A stretch of 64,000 nucleotides of DNA from Pogonophryne albipinna (GCA_028583405.1 CM053247.1:12578063-12642062); one strand, 5' to 3'. Positions 33,419-42,399 are shown, counted from the first letter of the stretch. Notes: generated from the letters alone by a model not told the origin. Program-made: numbers and translations.

Positions 33419-34825
33419 CTACAGTCTGGACAGGGCATCTGCAAACATGTTCTCTGAACCTTTCTTATGTCGGATTTGCAGGTTGTAGTCCTGGACGATC
33501 AGAGCCCACCGCATGAGACGCTGATTGTGATTGTACATGCGGGACAAAAAGACAATGGGGTTATGATCGGTAAACACTGCGACCGGCAAAGAACTGGACC
33601 CGACATAAACCTCAAAGTGCTGGAGAGCTAACAACAAAGCAAGGGTCTCCTTTTCAATGGTAGAGTAGCGGACCTGGTGTTTGTTGAACTTGCGGGAGAA
33701 ATAACACACAGGATGGTCAACTCCATTCGCATCCTCCTGCAGTAAAACAGCACCGGCCCCCACTGCACTGGCATCCACCTCGAGTTTAAAGGGCTTAGTA
33801 AGATCGGGAGCAGCGAGCACAGGAGCGTGACTCAAGAGTGTCTTTACACACTCAAATGCATGTTGGCACTCCGGGGTCCAAACGTAATCCACCTTGGGAC
33901 TTATCAAATTGTTTAGGGGTTGGGCTACAGTGGAAAAGTTGCGGCAGAAACTGCGGTAGTAGCCTGCCATACCGAGGAAACGGCGGAGGTCACTCCTGGT
34001 GACGGGCACCGCACATTCAGCCACCGCAGTAACCTTAGCTTCCACTGGTCGGACTTGGCCTTGCCCAACCTGCTTCCCTAAATATGTGACAGTAGCTTTA
34101 CCAAACTCACATTTGGCCAAGTTCAACGTAAGCGACGCCTGTGCGAGCCGGGTGAATACCTGCCCCAGGATCTTCATGTGCATCTCCCAGGTGAGCGTGT
34201 ACACAATGAGATCATCCAAATACGCGTTACAATTACTTATTCCTGATAGGACCGTATTCACCAATCTCTGGAAAGTAGCAGGAGCGTTACACATACCGAA
34301 AGCCATGACTGTGTACTGCATAAAACAGTCAGGTGTAGCGAAAGCGGAGATTTGTGAGGCACGGTCCGTTAAAGGTACCTGCCAGTAACCTTTAAGCAGA
34401 TCCAATTTACTGACGTATTTAGCAGAACCTAAGTTGTCGATGCAATCCTCCATTCTCGGCAATGGGTAGCAATCTGTCACCGTAACAGCATTCACTTTAC
34501 GGTAGTCCGTGATAAAGCGCGGAGTTCCATCAGATTTAGCTTCTACAAGACAGGGAGAGCACCATGGACTAGAGCTCTGTATAGCTAAGCCATTAGATAC
34601 AAGGTAGTCAGCCTCCTGTTTCATAAGCGCGCGCTTGGTCGGATTGGCACGGTACGGATGTTGTTTAATCGGCCTCGCACCTTTTACATCGATGTCGTGC
34701 GTTATCACCTTAGTTTGTGTCGGGACATCATGGAAAAGACTCGGGAAACGATCCACCAACTGCGTTATGTCATGCTGCTGCCCCTCCTGCAGATGACCCA
34801 ACGTAGTTGGCAATGTCTTTACCAT
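33419..34825 (-). CDS. Gmr1-like element 2 reverse transcriptase and RNase H
   Basis: The 468-codon open frame has no internal stop. Approximate order: linker with THDIDVKGARPIKQHPYR (45-60), reverse transcriptase with FITDYRKVNAVT, YPLPRMEDCIDNLG, LDLLKGYWQVPL, FGMCNAPATFQRLV and the catalytic YLDD in NAYLDDLIVYTLTW (about 100-215). The connection follows with RRFLGMAGYYRSFCRNFS, then RNase H with FKLEVDASAVGAGAVL, YSTIEKETLALLLAL, VFTDHNPI and the end ENMFADALSRL. It is in the same frame as the end of integrase, from which a single TAA at 34,838-34,840 separates it. The corresponding position in element 1 is leucine (GRLRNSE), so the stop is probably a nonsense mutation rather than a natural gene end. 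Most likely the C-terminal half of one polyprotein. Confidence 0.92.
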   Translation of the reverse strand: MVKTLPTTLGHLQEGQQHDITQLVDRFPSLFHDVPTQTKVITHDIDVKGARPIKQHPYRANPTKRALMKQEADYLVSNGLAIQSSSPWCSPCLVEAKSDGTPRFITDYRKVNAVTVTDCYPLPRMEDCIDNLGSAKYVSKLDLLKGYWQVPLTDRASQISAFATPDCFMQYTVMAFGMCNAPATFQRLVNTVLSGISNCNAYLDDLIVYTLTWEMHMKILGQVFTRLAQASLTLNLAKCEFGKATVTYLGKQVGQGQVRPVEAKVTAVAECAVPVTRSDLRRFLGMAGYYRSFCRNFSTVAQPLNNLISPKVDYVWTPECQHAFECVKTLLSHAPVLAAPDLTKPFKLEVDASAVGAGAVLLQEDANGVDHPVCYFSRKFNKHQVRYSTIEKETLALLLALQHFEVYVGSSSLPVAVFTDHNPIVFLSRMYNHNQRLMRWALIVQDYNLQIRHKKGSENMFADALSRL

Positions 34826-34837
34826 CTCCGAGTTACA

Positions 34838-35149
34838 TTACCGAGCACCCGGCTGGTGATGTGAACGCATCACCAAACCGTCATCAGATGGGCCGGAACT
34901 ATCTGTAACAATTAACGCGGACGCAGCTACTCTTTGCTTAGCCAAGCCGGCCGGCGGACTATCAGCAGCGAGGGGAGAATGGTAGCGCTTTAACATATTA
35001 ATATGACAGACGCGCGTTTTACGCCGTCTCTCTGGAGTACCAATAACATAATCCGTGTCACTGAGACAATCGCGGATTTCATACGGGCGGAGGAATTTGG
35101 CGGAGAGCGCAGCGCCGTTGGATAGGCAAGAGTGCGAGGACCTTGTCAC
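34838..35149 (-). pseudogene. Gmr1-like element 2 integrase C-terminus, out of frame with its core
   Basis: LSAKFLRPYEIRDCLSDTDY, GTPERRRKTRVCHINMLKRY and the linker match element 1's integrase tail (FAGPYTVESKVSDQNYLIAT, LSQLCHVNLLKPYY). The reading frame is joined to the preceding frame by a one-base change near 35,125, and it ends at the TAA at 34,838. Confidence 0.85.
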
Positions 35150-38100
35150 CTATTTCAAAGTGCCTAGGGACAGCGGCACGGTCATATTTATGCTTCATGA
35201 CAGCTTGTGAGGCGGAGAGCGACTCTCTAGCGAGTGAATTTGCTCGTTGCAAACGCTCACGAAACTGACTAACGTAATCCAATACGTTTTTATCTGGAGG
35301 AATATCAGCCGAAAGAAACTCGTCGTGTAGGATTTTAAGTGGACCGCGGGGCGTATGGCTGAAAACGAGCTCCGTGGGACTGAATCCTAATGACTCCTGA
35401 ACAGCTTCACGGGCTGCGAACAAAACGAAGGGAATTCCCTCATCCCAATTTTTTTCTGTCTCCATACAGTATTTTCGCAGCATGCTTTTTAACGTCTGAT
35501 GCCATCGTTCTAACGCCCCCTGCGACTCTGGGTGGTACGCACTAGATAGGACATGTTTCACCTGCAGTGTTTGTAGGACCTGTTTGAACAACTTGGATTT
35601 AAAATTTGTCCCTTGGTCACTCTGAATTACACGCGGAATTCCAAAGGCGGAAAATAACTTTGTCAAGGCCTTAACTACAGCGGCGGAAGTGATGCTACGC
35701 AGCGGAATAGCTTCAGGGAAACGGGTAGACATACACATAATGGTGAGTAAATACTGTTGACCTGTTTTTGTGCGTGGTAAAGGCCCAACACAGTCTATCA
35801 ACACCCGGTCGAAGGGCTCGCCTATAGCCGGTATGGGATGTAACGGAGCTTGCGGAATTTTTTTATTAGGCTTACCGACAACCTGGCACACATGACAGTA
35901 GCGGCAAAAGCTAAAGACATCCTTCTTTAACCCTGGCCAAAATAAATGTTTGAGAATGATTTGATACGTTTTAGTCACGCCCAGGTGTCCCGACCATTGG
36001 CTTTCATGCGCTACAGATAGTACATGTTGACGGTATGGCGCCGGCACGACTACCTGATGCACTACACTCCAGTCAGCTTCAGCAGTAACAGTGAGAGACC
36101 ATTGGCGCACTAATATCTCCTTATCCAACACATAAGCTACCTTCTCACCCCTTGCTTTGTTATTACTCACCACCTGCTCGAAACACTTCGCAAGCGTCGG
36201 ATCCGCCCTCTGCGCGGCGAGCAACCGCTCTCGGGTTACCGGGAGTGTGGAACCGTCAACAGCTGGGCTGGCAGGTTGCGCTGGCGCAGCGGTCACAGCA
36301 GGGAAAGCGGAAATCGCCACTGCTGGCTTTTCCTCCGGCATTTTATCATCTGTAAACATGGTCCCAAATATAGTATCATTTAAAGAGACCTCCGAGTCAC
36401 TCTTACGCGCCTGCGCGCGAGTGACAGCACAAATGGGAAAAATGTGGGCATTTGTTACCTCAGACAACACAGTCTGAGGGGAATCCAATATTTCAAGGGC
36501 AGGAGTTACCTTACCTCCTGCGATGTCATTTCCCATTAAAAGAACTATACCCCGTATGGGTAATGCTGGGCACACAGCAACAGGGAAAAATCCAGTAATT
36601 AACTTAGATTGTATGTGTACATTGTGTACGGGACGGGGCACGTAACCCATTTCAATGCCACATAATATTGATCCATACCCACACGCTGATTGGTCTGAGA
36701 AGGGCAGAGCCGATGCTACAATCACTGACTGTGAGCCTCCAGTGTCTCTTAGAATGCGGACGGGTCTCTGATCGTCTGACTCACCTGTTAATGATATCAA
36801 CCCCTCAAACACAAAAGGCTTAAAACAGGGATCTATTTCCTCATCGGATGCGGAGATACTGAGTGAGTTGGTGTTAATTAAGCCGATGCCTTTCGGCCTG
36901 GTCATGTCTGGTGGCTGCTCCTTCCGCTCAAGAATAATGCAGTTAGCAATAACATGTCCAGGCTGATGACAATAGTGACATTCTCTCTCCTCTGTGTTCC
37001 TCGTAAATACTCTCGCTGGCTGACCAACAGGTGCACCGGACATACGGCGAGGTCTCTCAGCAACAGCCGGAGAAAACACTGTTTTGTGCGTTAGCACGTA
37101 TTCGTCCGCCAGTACAGCAGCTGCGGAGGGAGATTGCACTTTCTGGTCATTTATATGCCCCACAATACGGTCAGGTAATCCCCTCTTAAATTCCTCCATC
37201 AGGATTAATTCTTTCAAGGCAGAATACTCTGCAGCGTCACATGAGTCAATCCACTTAGTGAGCAACATCCCCTTCTCCCTGGCAAACTCGACATGTGTTT
37301 GGTTAGCCCCCTTCCTGTGATTCTTAAACTTCTGCCGATAAGCTTCGGGAACTAGCTCGTACATCCTAAGTATGGCACGCTTTACCAGGTCATAACTTAG
37401 GCTGTCCTCTATTGAAAGAGCAGCCACCGCCGCCTGAGCTCTCCCGTGAAGTTTACACTGGATTAACAGAGCCCAGGCCTCAACCGGCCACTGTAACGCC
37501 GCTGCAATGCGTTCGAATGCCCCAAAATATGCGTCTGCTTCAGTCTCACAAAAAAACGGCACTAATGAAATATTCTTTCCTACGTTGAAGACAGGTGGGT
37601 GAGAATGAGGCGAGGAACTTCCTCCGACATGGCCAGAAGCACCGGAGGCGCGCAGCTCGGAGTCTAGCTCCAGCTGACGTATCCGGACTTCCTTGTCAAT
37701 TTCTAACTTTCGGACTTCCTTGTCCATTTCCAACTTCCGTAGCTCCAACTGTAACTGCCTGGCTTTCTCCCTGTCGTTAGCTTCCCACTGAAGATGCCTG
37801 TCCTTGGCTTCCAACTGGAGCCGGGCGAGACGGACCTTGAGTTTAGCCCCCTCCCGGGAATCTGTACTACCAACAGGAGAGGGTGGACATCTGTGAGGCG
37901 GCGTGAGCGTTGCCTCACACGGCTCGCCCCCCTCGCTGTCACTACCCCTTCCTTCAGTAAAGGTAAACTCCGCCTCAGTCCTCGGATGTAACAGGCCCTC
38001 AGTGGGAACATCGGACACTGGGAGCTCAGCCGGTACAGCCAGTACAAGTACCTCTCTTCGCACCATCTCATCCACCACCAATGCCTTCAACTCCTTTTTT

Positions 38101-38225
38101 AATAATTGCCGACTCACCACAAGACTGAAGTGTCGCGCTATCTCCTTCAAATCGTCCTTACGACACCGGTCCAGTTCCTCATAGGACGGCCAGACCAGAA
38201 ACGACTCGAGGTCGAAAGATGCCAT
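35079..38225 (-). CDS. Gmr1-like element 2 gag-protease-integrase polyprotein
   Basis: The 1,048-codon frame is open throughout. Approximate domains: SAP-like N-terminus (residues 15-50, EELDRCRKDDLKEIARHFSL), charged coiled-coil (130-190), capsid-like region (215-375, with ELVPEAYRQKFKNHRKGANQ and HVEFARE), CCHC zinc knuckle (415-430, CHYCHQPGHVIANC), aspartic protease (490-500, LRDTGGSQSVI). Integrase follows, with HHCC (740-781, H and H in HESQWSGHLG, C in CRYCHVC) and the DDE core at about D811 (LIDCVGPL), D869 (IQSDQGTNF) and E906 (SQGALERWHQ). The last 15 or so residues are frameshifted. The start was chosen at the first ATG after the primer-binding site, about 80 bp inside the LTR. It would form particles and integrate element DNA. 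Confidence 0.92.
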   Translation of the reverse strand: MASFDLESFLVWPSYEELDRCRKDDLKEIARHFSLVVSRQLLKKELKALVVDEMVRREVLVLAVPAELPVSDVPTEGLLHPRTEAEFTFTEGRGSDSEGGEPCEATLTPPHRCPPSPVGSTDSREGAKLKVRLARLQLEAKDRHLQWEANDREKARQLQLELRKLEMDKEVRKLEIDKEVRIRQLELDSELRASGASGHVGGSSSPHSHPPVFNVGKNISLVPFFCETEADAYFGAFERIAAALQWPVEAWALLIQCKLHGRAQAAVAALSIEDSLSYDLVKRAILRMYELVPEAYRQKFKNHRKGANQTHVEFAREKGMLLTKWIDSCDAAEYSALKELILMEEFKRGLPDRIVGHINDQKVQSPSAAAVLADEYVLTHKTVFSPAVAERPRRMSGAPVGQPARVFTRNTEERECHYCHQPGHVIANCIILERKEQPPDMTRPKGIGLINTNSLSISASDEEIDPCFKPFVFEGLISLTGESDDQRPVRILRDTGGSQSVIVASALPFSDQSACGYGSILCGIEMGYVPRPVHNVHIQSKLITGFFPVAVCPALPIRGIVLLMGNDIAGGKVTPALEILDSPQTVLSEVTNAHIFPICAVTRAQARKSDSEVSLNDTIFGTMFTDDKMPEEKPAVAISAFPAVTAAPAQPASPAVDGSTLPVTRERLLAAQRADPTLAKCFEQVVSNNKARGEKVAYVLDKEILVRQWSLTVTAEADWSVVHQVVVPAPYRQHVLSVAHESQWSGHLGVTKTYQIILKHLFWPGLKKDVFSFCRYCHVCQVVGKPNKKIPQAPLHPIPAIGEPFDRVLIDCVGPLPRTKTGQQYLLTIMCMSTRFPEAIPLRSITSAAVVKALTKLFSAFGIPRVIQSDQGTNFKSKLFKQVLQTLQVKHVLSSAYHPESQGALERWHQTLKSMLRKYCMETEKNWDEGIPFVLFAAREAVQESLGFSPTELVFSHTPRGPLKILHDEFLSADIPPDKNVLDYVSQFRERLQRANSLARESLSASQAVMKHKYDRAAVPRHFEIGDKVLALLPIQRRCALRQIPPPV

Positions 38226-38326
38226 ACCTGGACGTACCGCCCACCCGTTTTACAAAGCTTACAGCCACAAAAAACCACCTATAACCCCAGGAATTAATTT
38301 AAAAATCCCGGACGAGAGCCCCCACG

Positions 38327-39095
38327 TGTTACGTTCCCAATTGGCTAGGGGAAACAAAAGAGAAACGACACGACCAGAGTATAATTGGTATGTGTTACCA
38401 GCGGTTTATTTGTAACTGCAAGTAAGTAAAATGATCTGCACACAAAACAGCTTGGCCCAACAACGGGTCAAGCGGTTACTATCTAACACAACGGGTCTCC
38501 AAAAGAGAGTTGCCCAGTACTATACAAAAGGAAAGAAAATCTCACTTCTAAAGTGGAAACCAAACAATAAGCAAAACCGGGGCTGTGGGAGAACACAGCT
38601 GGTGCGGGTCTACAGGTGATAATCACCTGGATCTACGCAAGATATTTACAAGTACTGGTCTACAGGTGCTAACCACCTGGATCTAAGTACAACACACACA
38701 AATGCTGGTCTACAGGTGCTAGTCACCTGGATCGAAGCAATATACACAAGAATGCCAAACACAACGCTACTACAATACACTGCTACTCAGTGTAACTAAC
38801 ACAGAGCCCTACTAAACACACTTGGCAGTCTAACGAATCACACAGTATTGTATAGCGAGAGGCTTGAGGCGTCTGTCCCATAATACAGAGCCTCCAGAAT
38901 GATGTCCGTGCCCGGCCTTTGTACTCCTCCCCCGGCTGACGTGGCAGAAACGGGCGGGGATTGGATGACGTCCGTCCAATCACCGCGGATGTTGCGAGGT
39001 CGGGACGGCCAATGACAGCTGATGGACTGCACACCTCATTCACATATACACACAAGACAGAGTTAACAGCACAAGGTGTAACAGCGGCTGTAACA
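38327..39095 (-). repeat. 5' LTR of Gmr1-like element 2
   Basis: 769 bp, with three copies of the 50-bp CACCTGGAT unit. The minus-strand 3' edge is two bases from the tRNA-Pro-like primer-binding site. Confidence 0.92.
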
Positions 39096-39106
39096 TTGCA
39101 TTAAAG

Positions 39107-39753
39107 CCTCTTTTCCTCAGCTCAGTGCTAAAAAGAAAAAAATTGCCCTTCTGCTTGTACTGGGTACAAGGACCATCACTAAAAAAGTGTACCACAGAAA
39201 CATCTGGGTATGTTGCCTGCACATGATCCAGTACAGGGTTTAGATGCTCCCATATAGCTGCTGGGCTTTTGTGTTTTGATGGGGATATTGTGGTGAAACA
39301 GGTTGGTTCTTGGATGCCACCTACATAAAGATGCAGTGTTGCCTGCTGGTGGGATGATCCAAAGTGCACTGCTTGGATTTCCGAACTGTACTTGCAGGTA
39401 AAGTTCTCTGAAAAATCTACGTGAATTAGGCATTCATCAGTGGCCATGCTCTTCCTTAGCTCACGGTAGTAGGCATACTGCTGCCTAATATTAAAAGAAT
39501 GCTTCTTGAACTTGCTCAGGAGTGTTTGGAACTGCTCAGCAAGTTGCTCCTGGGTGCCCTCAACAATCTGTTTAACAGTTATCTTCACTGTTGGCCCCTC
39601 CTGGTCATTCATTGTTGCATTATCTTCTGTCCCCCACTGAGTATAGGACACCCTTTCTGCACTGTCATATGTACTTGAGAGTGGAACTGTTTTGTCTCTG
39701 CAGTGTTCACACTCCCCATACATACAGTCCTTTCTAATAGTATCACAGCACAC
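39107..39753 (-). pseudogene. Transposase-like protein, catalytic part (upstream of the Gypsy insertion)
   Basis: The minus-strand frame starts MCCDTIRKDCMYGECEHC, a cysteine cluster. It continues through about 215 residues that include two acidic motifs of an RNase H-like fold: CLIHVDFSENFTCKYSSEIQ and VVHFFSDGPCTQYKQKGNFF. It breaks off at KRGFNA where the Gypsy LTR begins (39,095), and the third motif continues at 32,628. Between the first two motifs are GSSHQQATLHLYVGG and CFTTISPSKHKS. The order D...D...(E/D) with these signatures recurs in uncharacterised animal transposon proteins. Identification as a DDE/D transposase is an inference from position inside a TIR element and from the motif pattern. 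The start codon is uncertain because upstream exons precede it. Confidence 0.75.
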
Positions 39754-39777
39754 AATTTTAGTGAGTGCCTCAAGATT

Positions 39778-40532
39778 TTAGGTCTCAATCAACTTCAACT
39801 GACTAAGCTTTTCTGCCAGAAAGCTAAGATTCTCGTGCAGTTTGCACATGCACGTGTCACGGTCAGACAGGGACGGGTGCACAACCCAAAAGGGACGTTG
39901 GCGGCAAAATGCAGGGTATGAGATCCTCACATTGTTCTCTGCCAGAAATCTTCTGTGGAGGTTTCTTATTGTGTCTACAAGGAACCTTTTTAGCATCTTT
40001 ACCTTGTTTCTTGTAATGGTTTGTTTTCTTCCTGTAGTTATCCTGCTGACATCATCTGTTGTCAAGAAGGTCTTTACATTGTTCTCCATAGATGCATCTG
40101 CATACCTGTTCACAGGCTTTCTGGTAAATTTGCTTAGGCTATTGTGTTCAAAAGGTGTCTGCGTTTTTTTGAAATCCCCAGTGCATGTTCTGACCATCTC
40201 TGCAGCCTATACTTTTTGACAATCTTTCCCACAGTAACCTTAGATATTATTTGCTTATCTCTTTCATTTCTGGTCTTTTGGTATTTTCTTTTGATGTCAG
40301 CAACAAGGGCTTCATGGAGAAGTAACGTTTTTCTGACCCTGCTGTTCACAGTACAATTCTTGACCAGTTCACGGACTTTGGATCTTGGAGATTCATTATG
40401 TGTTGCTGATCGCTGGAACCTCTTTTTGTACTTTTCTTTAAGTTGTTTCTCCTTTCTCAGTGAATGTTTGAGTTGTTCTATTTCTTCGCGCAGTTTGTTT
40501 CTTGATCTACGGGATTGCTTTTTGCCCTCCAA
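39778..40532 (-). pseudogene. Transposase-like protein, N-terminal and middle part
   Basis: Two overlapping minus-strand frames (40,532-40,134 and 40,197-39,778) belong together with one frame change at about 40,150-40,190. The first has a long coiled-coil (RNKLREEIEQLKHSLRKEKQ) and a basic helical region. The second has MENNVKTFLTTDDVSRITTG, KMLKRFLVDTIRNLHRRFL, RQRPFWVVHPSLSDRDTCMC and KLHENLSFLAEKL. This FF(T)RDDVSR...PFWVV...DRDTCMCK(T/L)HENL arrangement recurs in related TE proteins (recollection). The frame change may mark an intron or an indel. Confidence 0.65.
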
Positions 40533-40639
40533 ACGTTGCCAAAAACAAAACCAGGCAATACATAATTAGCAAAACTCCAGCCCATATAAACATCTAACAT
40601 GGATAAACTATAATATTTTAATATTTATTTTGCGCTCAC

Positions 40640-40733
40640 TCCTGAGATAATTCTCCCTCCTATCTGGGTCTGCATTCCTTCTTGCCCTGTACTCTCTTTG
40701 CCTCTCTGCTGCTGTTTTTCCCATTGTGATGTC
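40640..40733 (-). pseudogene. Transposase-like protein, first exon
   Basis: The minus strand reads MGKTAAERQREYRARRNADP then DRRENYLRSER, a basic start typical of this protein group. It is followed by non-coding AT-rich DNA and then the coiled-coil exon. Precise splice sites were not determined. Confidence 0.55.
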
Positions 40734-40809
40734 TGAAAATATTAAACATTAAAAAAACATTAAGAATGATACAGACATTACCATTTAGTCATCTAAGAAA
40801 TGTCAAACA

Positions 40810-41227
40810 TTCAACCCCGTCACAACAGTTCAACCCTGTTATAATAAGAAATGTGACAGGGTTGAATGTGACGGGGTTGAAGTTCTTGACAAAAAGTAGC
40901 CATGAGACCTTGTTAGCTAAGACATAGCACCACATGGAATTTAAGGACATCATAAAATGGTAGTATTTTGCACAACAATTGTTTAATTTTTCCTAAAGAA
41001 CTGTTTACTATAATTAATTCATACAACAGAGTTGAAATGTTGAGCTTGACAATCACAATCTGACATTAAAAAAATGAAATATAGGTAAGAGAAGATACTG
41101 ACACTTGCCTTTCTTTGCCGCCTTTTCCTCAATAGACTTCTGTGATGTCACTCCCTCAATGCAGATGTCACATGGACTGATCCATTATTTTAATAGGGGG
41201 GTAAAATGTATAGCGTGACGGGGTTGA
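40810..41227. promoter_or_regulatory. Right subterminal TTCAACCC-GTCA repeats
   Basis: TTCAACCCCGTCAC at 40,810, TTCAACCCTGTT at 40,829, GACAGGGTTGAA at about 40,855, TGACGGGGTTGAA at about 40,868 and GTGACGGGGTTGAA at about 41,214. Orientation is mixed, as in the left cluster. Confidence 0.55.
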
Positions 41228-41639
41228 ACCAAACTCGGGGACGTGTGTCAATAGTGCAATTTCATAGATAATTCAAGTATTTTTTCAGATTATTTTTTTT
41301 CTCAGTTAAAGTACACACGCATATGATTATATTAGCATAAAAATGTTGGTATAATTGGCAATTGCTATTTGTTTAATATTCAATGAATATGTGATGATGC
41401 TCAGTGAGGACATGCAAAAATGTGTGTTGTCTACTACAAAGACAACTAATTATTATAAAACAAAAACAAAATATATATATTTAGTTTTACATTGTAATGC
41501 AAAACACCCTTTTCCTTTAATTCAGTGCTTTAACATATATTTTTGTAGTTTCCTTTCATTTCAAATCTTTGAAGTAAGCTTGGGGGACACAAAGGGCACC
41601 CGATTCAGAGAATCACCCGGCTACAATTCAGACTAATAC

Positions 41640-42320
41640 GCTACCAGAGGTGGAATAAGTACTCAGATATTGTACTTGAGTAAAAGTACAAGTACTCAGA
41701 TCTTGTAGTGAAATTATAAGTACTCAGATCTTGTACTTAGTAAAAGTAGAAGTACTCAGATCTTGTACTTGAGTAAAAGTAGAAGTACTCAGATCTTGTA
41801 CTTCAGTAAAAGTAGAAGTACTCAGATCTTGTACTTGATTAAAAGTAGAAGTACTCAGATCTTGTACTTGAGTAAAGGTAGAAGTACTCAGATCTTGTAC
41901 TTGAGTAAAAGTAGAAGTACCAGAGTGTAGGAATACTCTGTTACAGTAAAAGTCCTGCATTCAAAATGTTCCTCAAGTAAAAGTAGAAAAGTATTCTCAT
42001 CAAAATATAGTGAAAGTAGCGACAGTAAAAGTAGTCTTTGTGCAGATTGGTCCATTTCAGAATAATATATATGATATGTTTTATAATGATTGATCATGAA
42101 AGTGTTCTCAAAGCTGGTAAAGGTGCAGCTAGTTTGAATGACTTTGTATAGTGCAGGGTAGCTTGTGAATTTACTCCAGGTGGAACTAAAGTCTGATTCA
42201 ACACTTGATTATATTTCACATCATTCATCCACATCTGTGAAGTAACTGAAGGGATTACATACATGTAGTGGAGCAAAAGTACACCATTTACCTCTGACTT
42301 ATGTTTACTGCCAACCTAAA
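41640..42320. repeat. TTGAGTAAAAGTA miniature repeat, copy 2 with expanded end
   Basis: After the minisatellite the sequence matches 13,883-14,280 block by block. The copy differs from copy 1 mainly by expansion of its terminal unit into the 33-bp array. Confidence 0.7.
41657..41920. repeat. 33-bp minisatellite, about eight copies
   Basis: The unit AAGTACTCAGATCTTGTACT then TGAGTAAAAGTAG repeats with small changes. Because 33 is divisible by three, the minus strand shows an 11-residue periodic open frame (STSTFTQVQDL), which I regard as spurious. Confidence 0.9.
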
Positions 42321-42399
42321 AGTACCTCAAAAATAGTAATCAATAATGTATTGAAAAGTTATTTGGCTGATTGTTTTATATTGGCTCAGACAGGTTAAT

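Larger units (their letters stand above)
32631..39095 (-). mobile_element. Gmr1-like Ty3/Gypsy retrotransposon 2, 6,465 bp, inserted in the transposase gene
   Basis: LTRs lie at 32,631-33,349 (719 bp) and 38,327-39,095 (769 bp). They are nearly identical apart from one extra 50-bp unit in the latter. Minus-strand ends are TGTTACAGCC and GGGAACGTAACA. The polypurine tract abuts 33,349. The primer-binding site at 38,305-38,324 resembles tRNA-Pro (ATCCCGGACGAG, AG, AGCCCCCA: a 2-nt insertion relative to the tRNA end). The minus-strand order is gag, protease, integrase, reverse transcriptase, RNase H. I could not see a clean 4-6-bp target duplication: the flanks are AGAAAT on the left and TTGCAT on the right. 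Only two coding lesions are visible. Confidence 0.92.
30937..41618 (-). mobile_element. DNA transposon of uncertain superfamily, 4-bp target duplication
   Basis: The left end reads GGGTGATTCTCTGAATCGGG. The right end is its complement (CCCGATTCAGAGAATCACCC at 41,599-41,618) with the next bases also matching (TGCC, then mismatches). GGCT lies directly outside both ends (30,933-30,936 and 41,619-41,622). Length without the nested Gypsy element is about 4.2 kb. Both subterminal regions carry TTCAACCC(C/T)GTCA words. The minus strand encodes one spliced or multi-frame transposase-like protein (entries below). The 4-bp duplication with an RNase H-like protein would be compatible with superfamilies such as Sola, Academ or Ginger, but I cannot assign one. 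Confidence 0.8.

Noticed and set aside
34838..34840. TAA between integrase and reverse transcriptase as a programmed stop for readthrough
   Set aside because: Element 1 has leucine at the aligned position in one continuous frame, so a nonsense mutation is simpler; comparison of more copies would decide.
32626..39100. A clean target-site duplication around Gmr1-like element 2
   Set aside because: Flanks AGAAAT and TTGCAT share no 4-6-bp word at the LTR edges; a shift giving AAT overlaps the LTR ends and is not convincing.
41724..41960. Periodic 78-codon frame (STSTFTQVQDL repeats)
   Set aside because: Direct product of a 33-bp minisatellite; no independent coding evidence.
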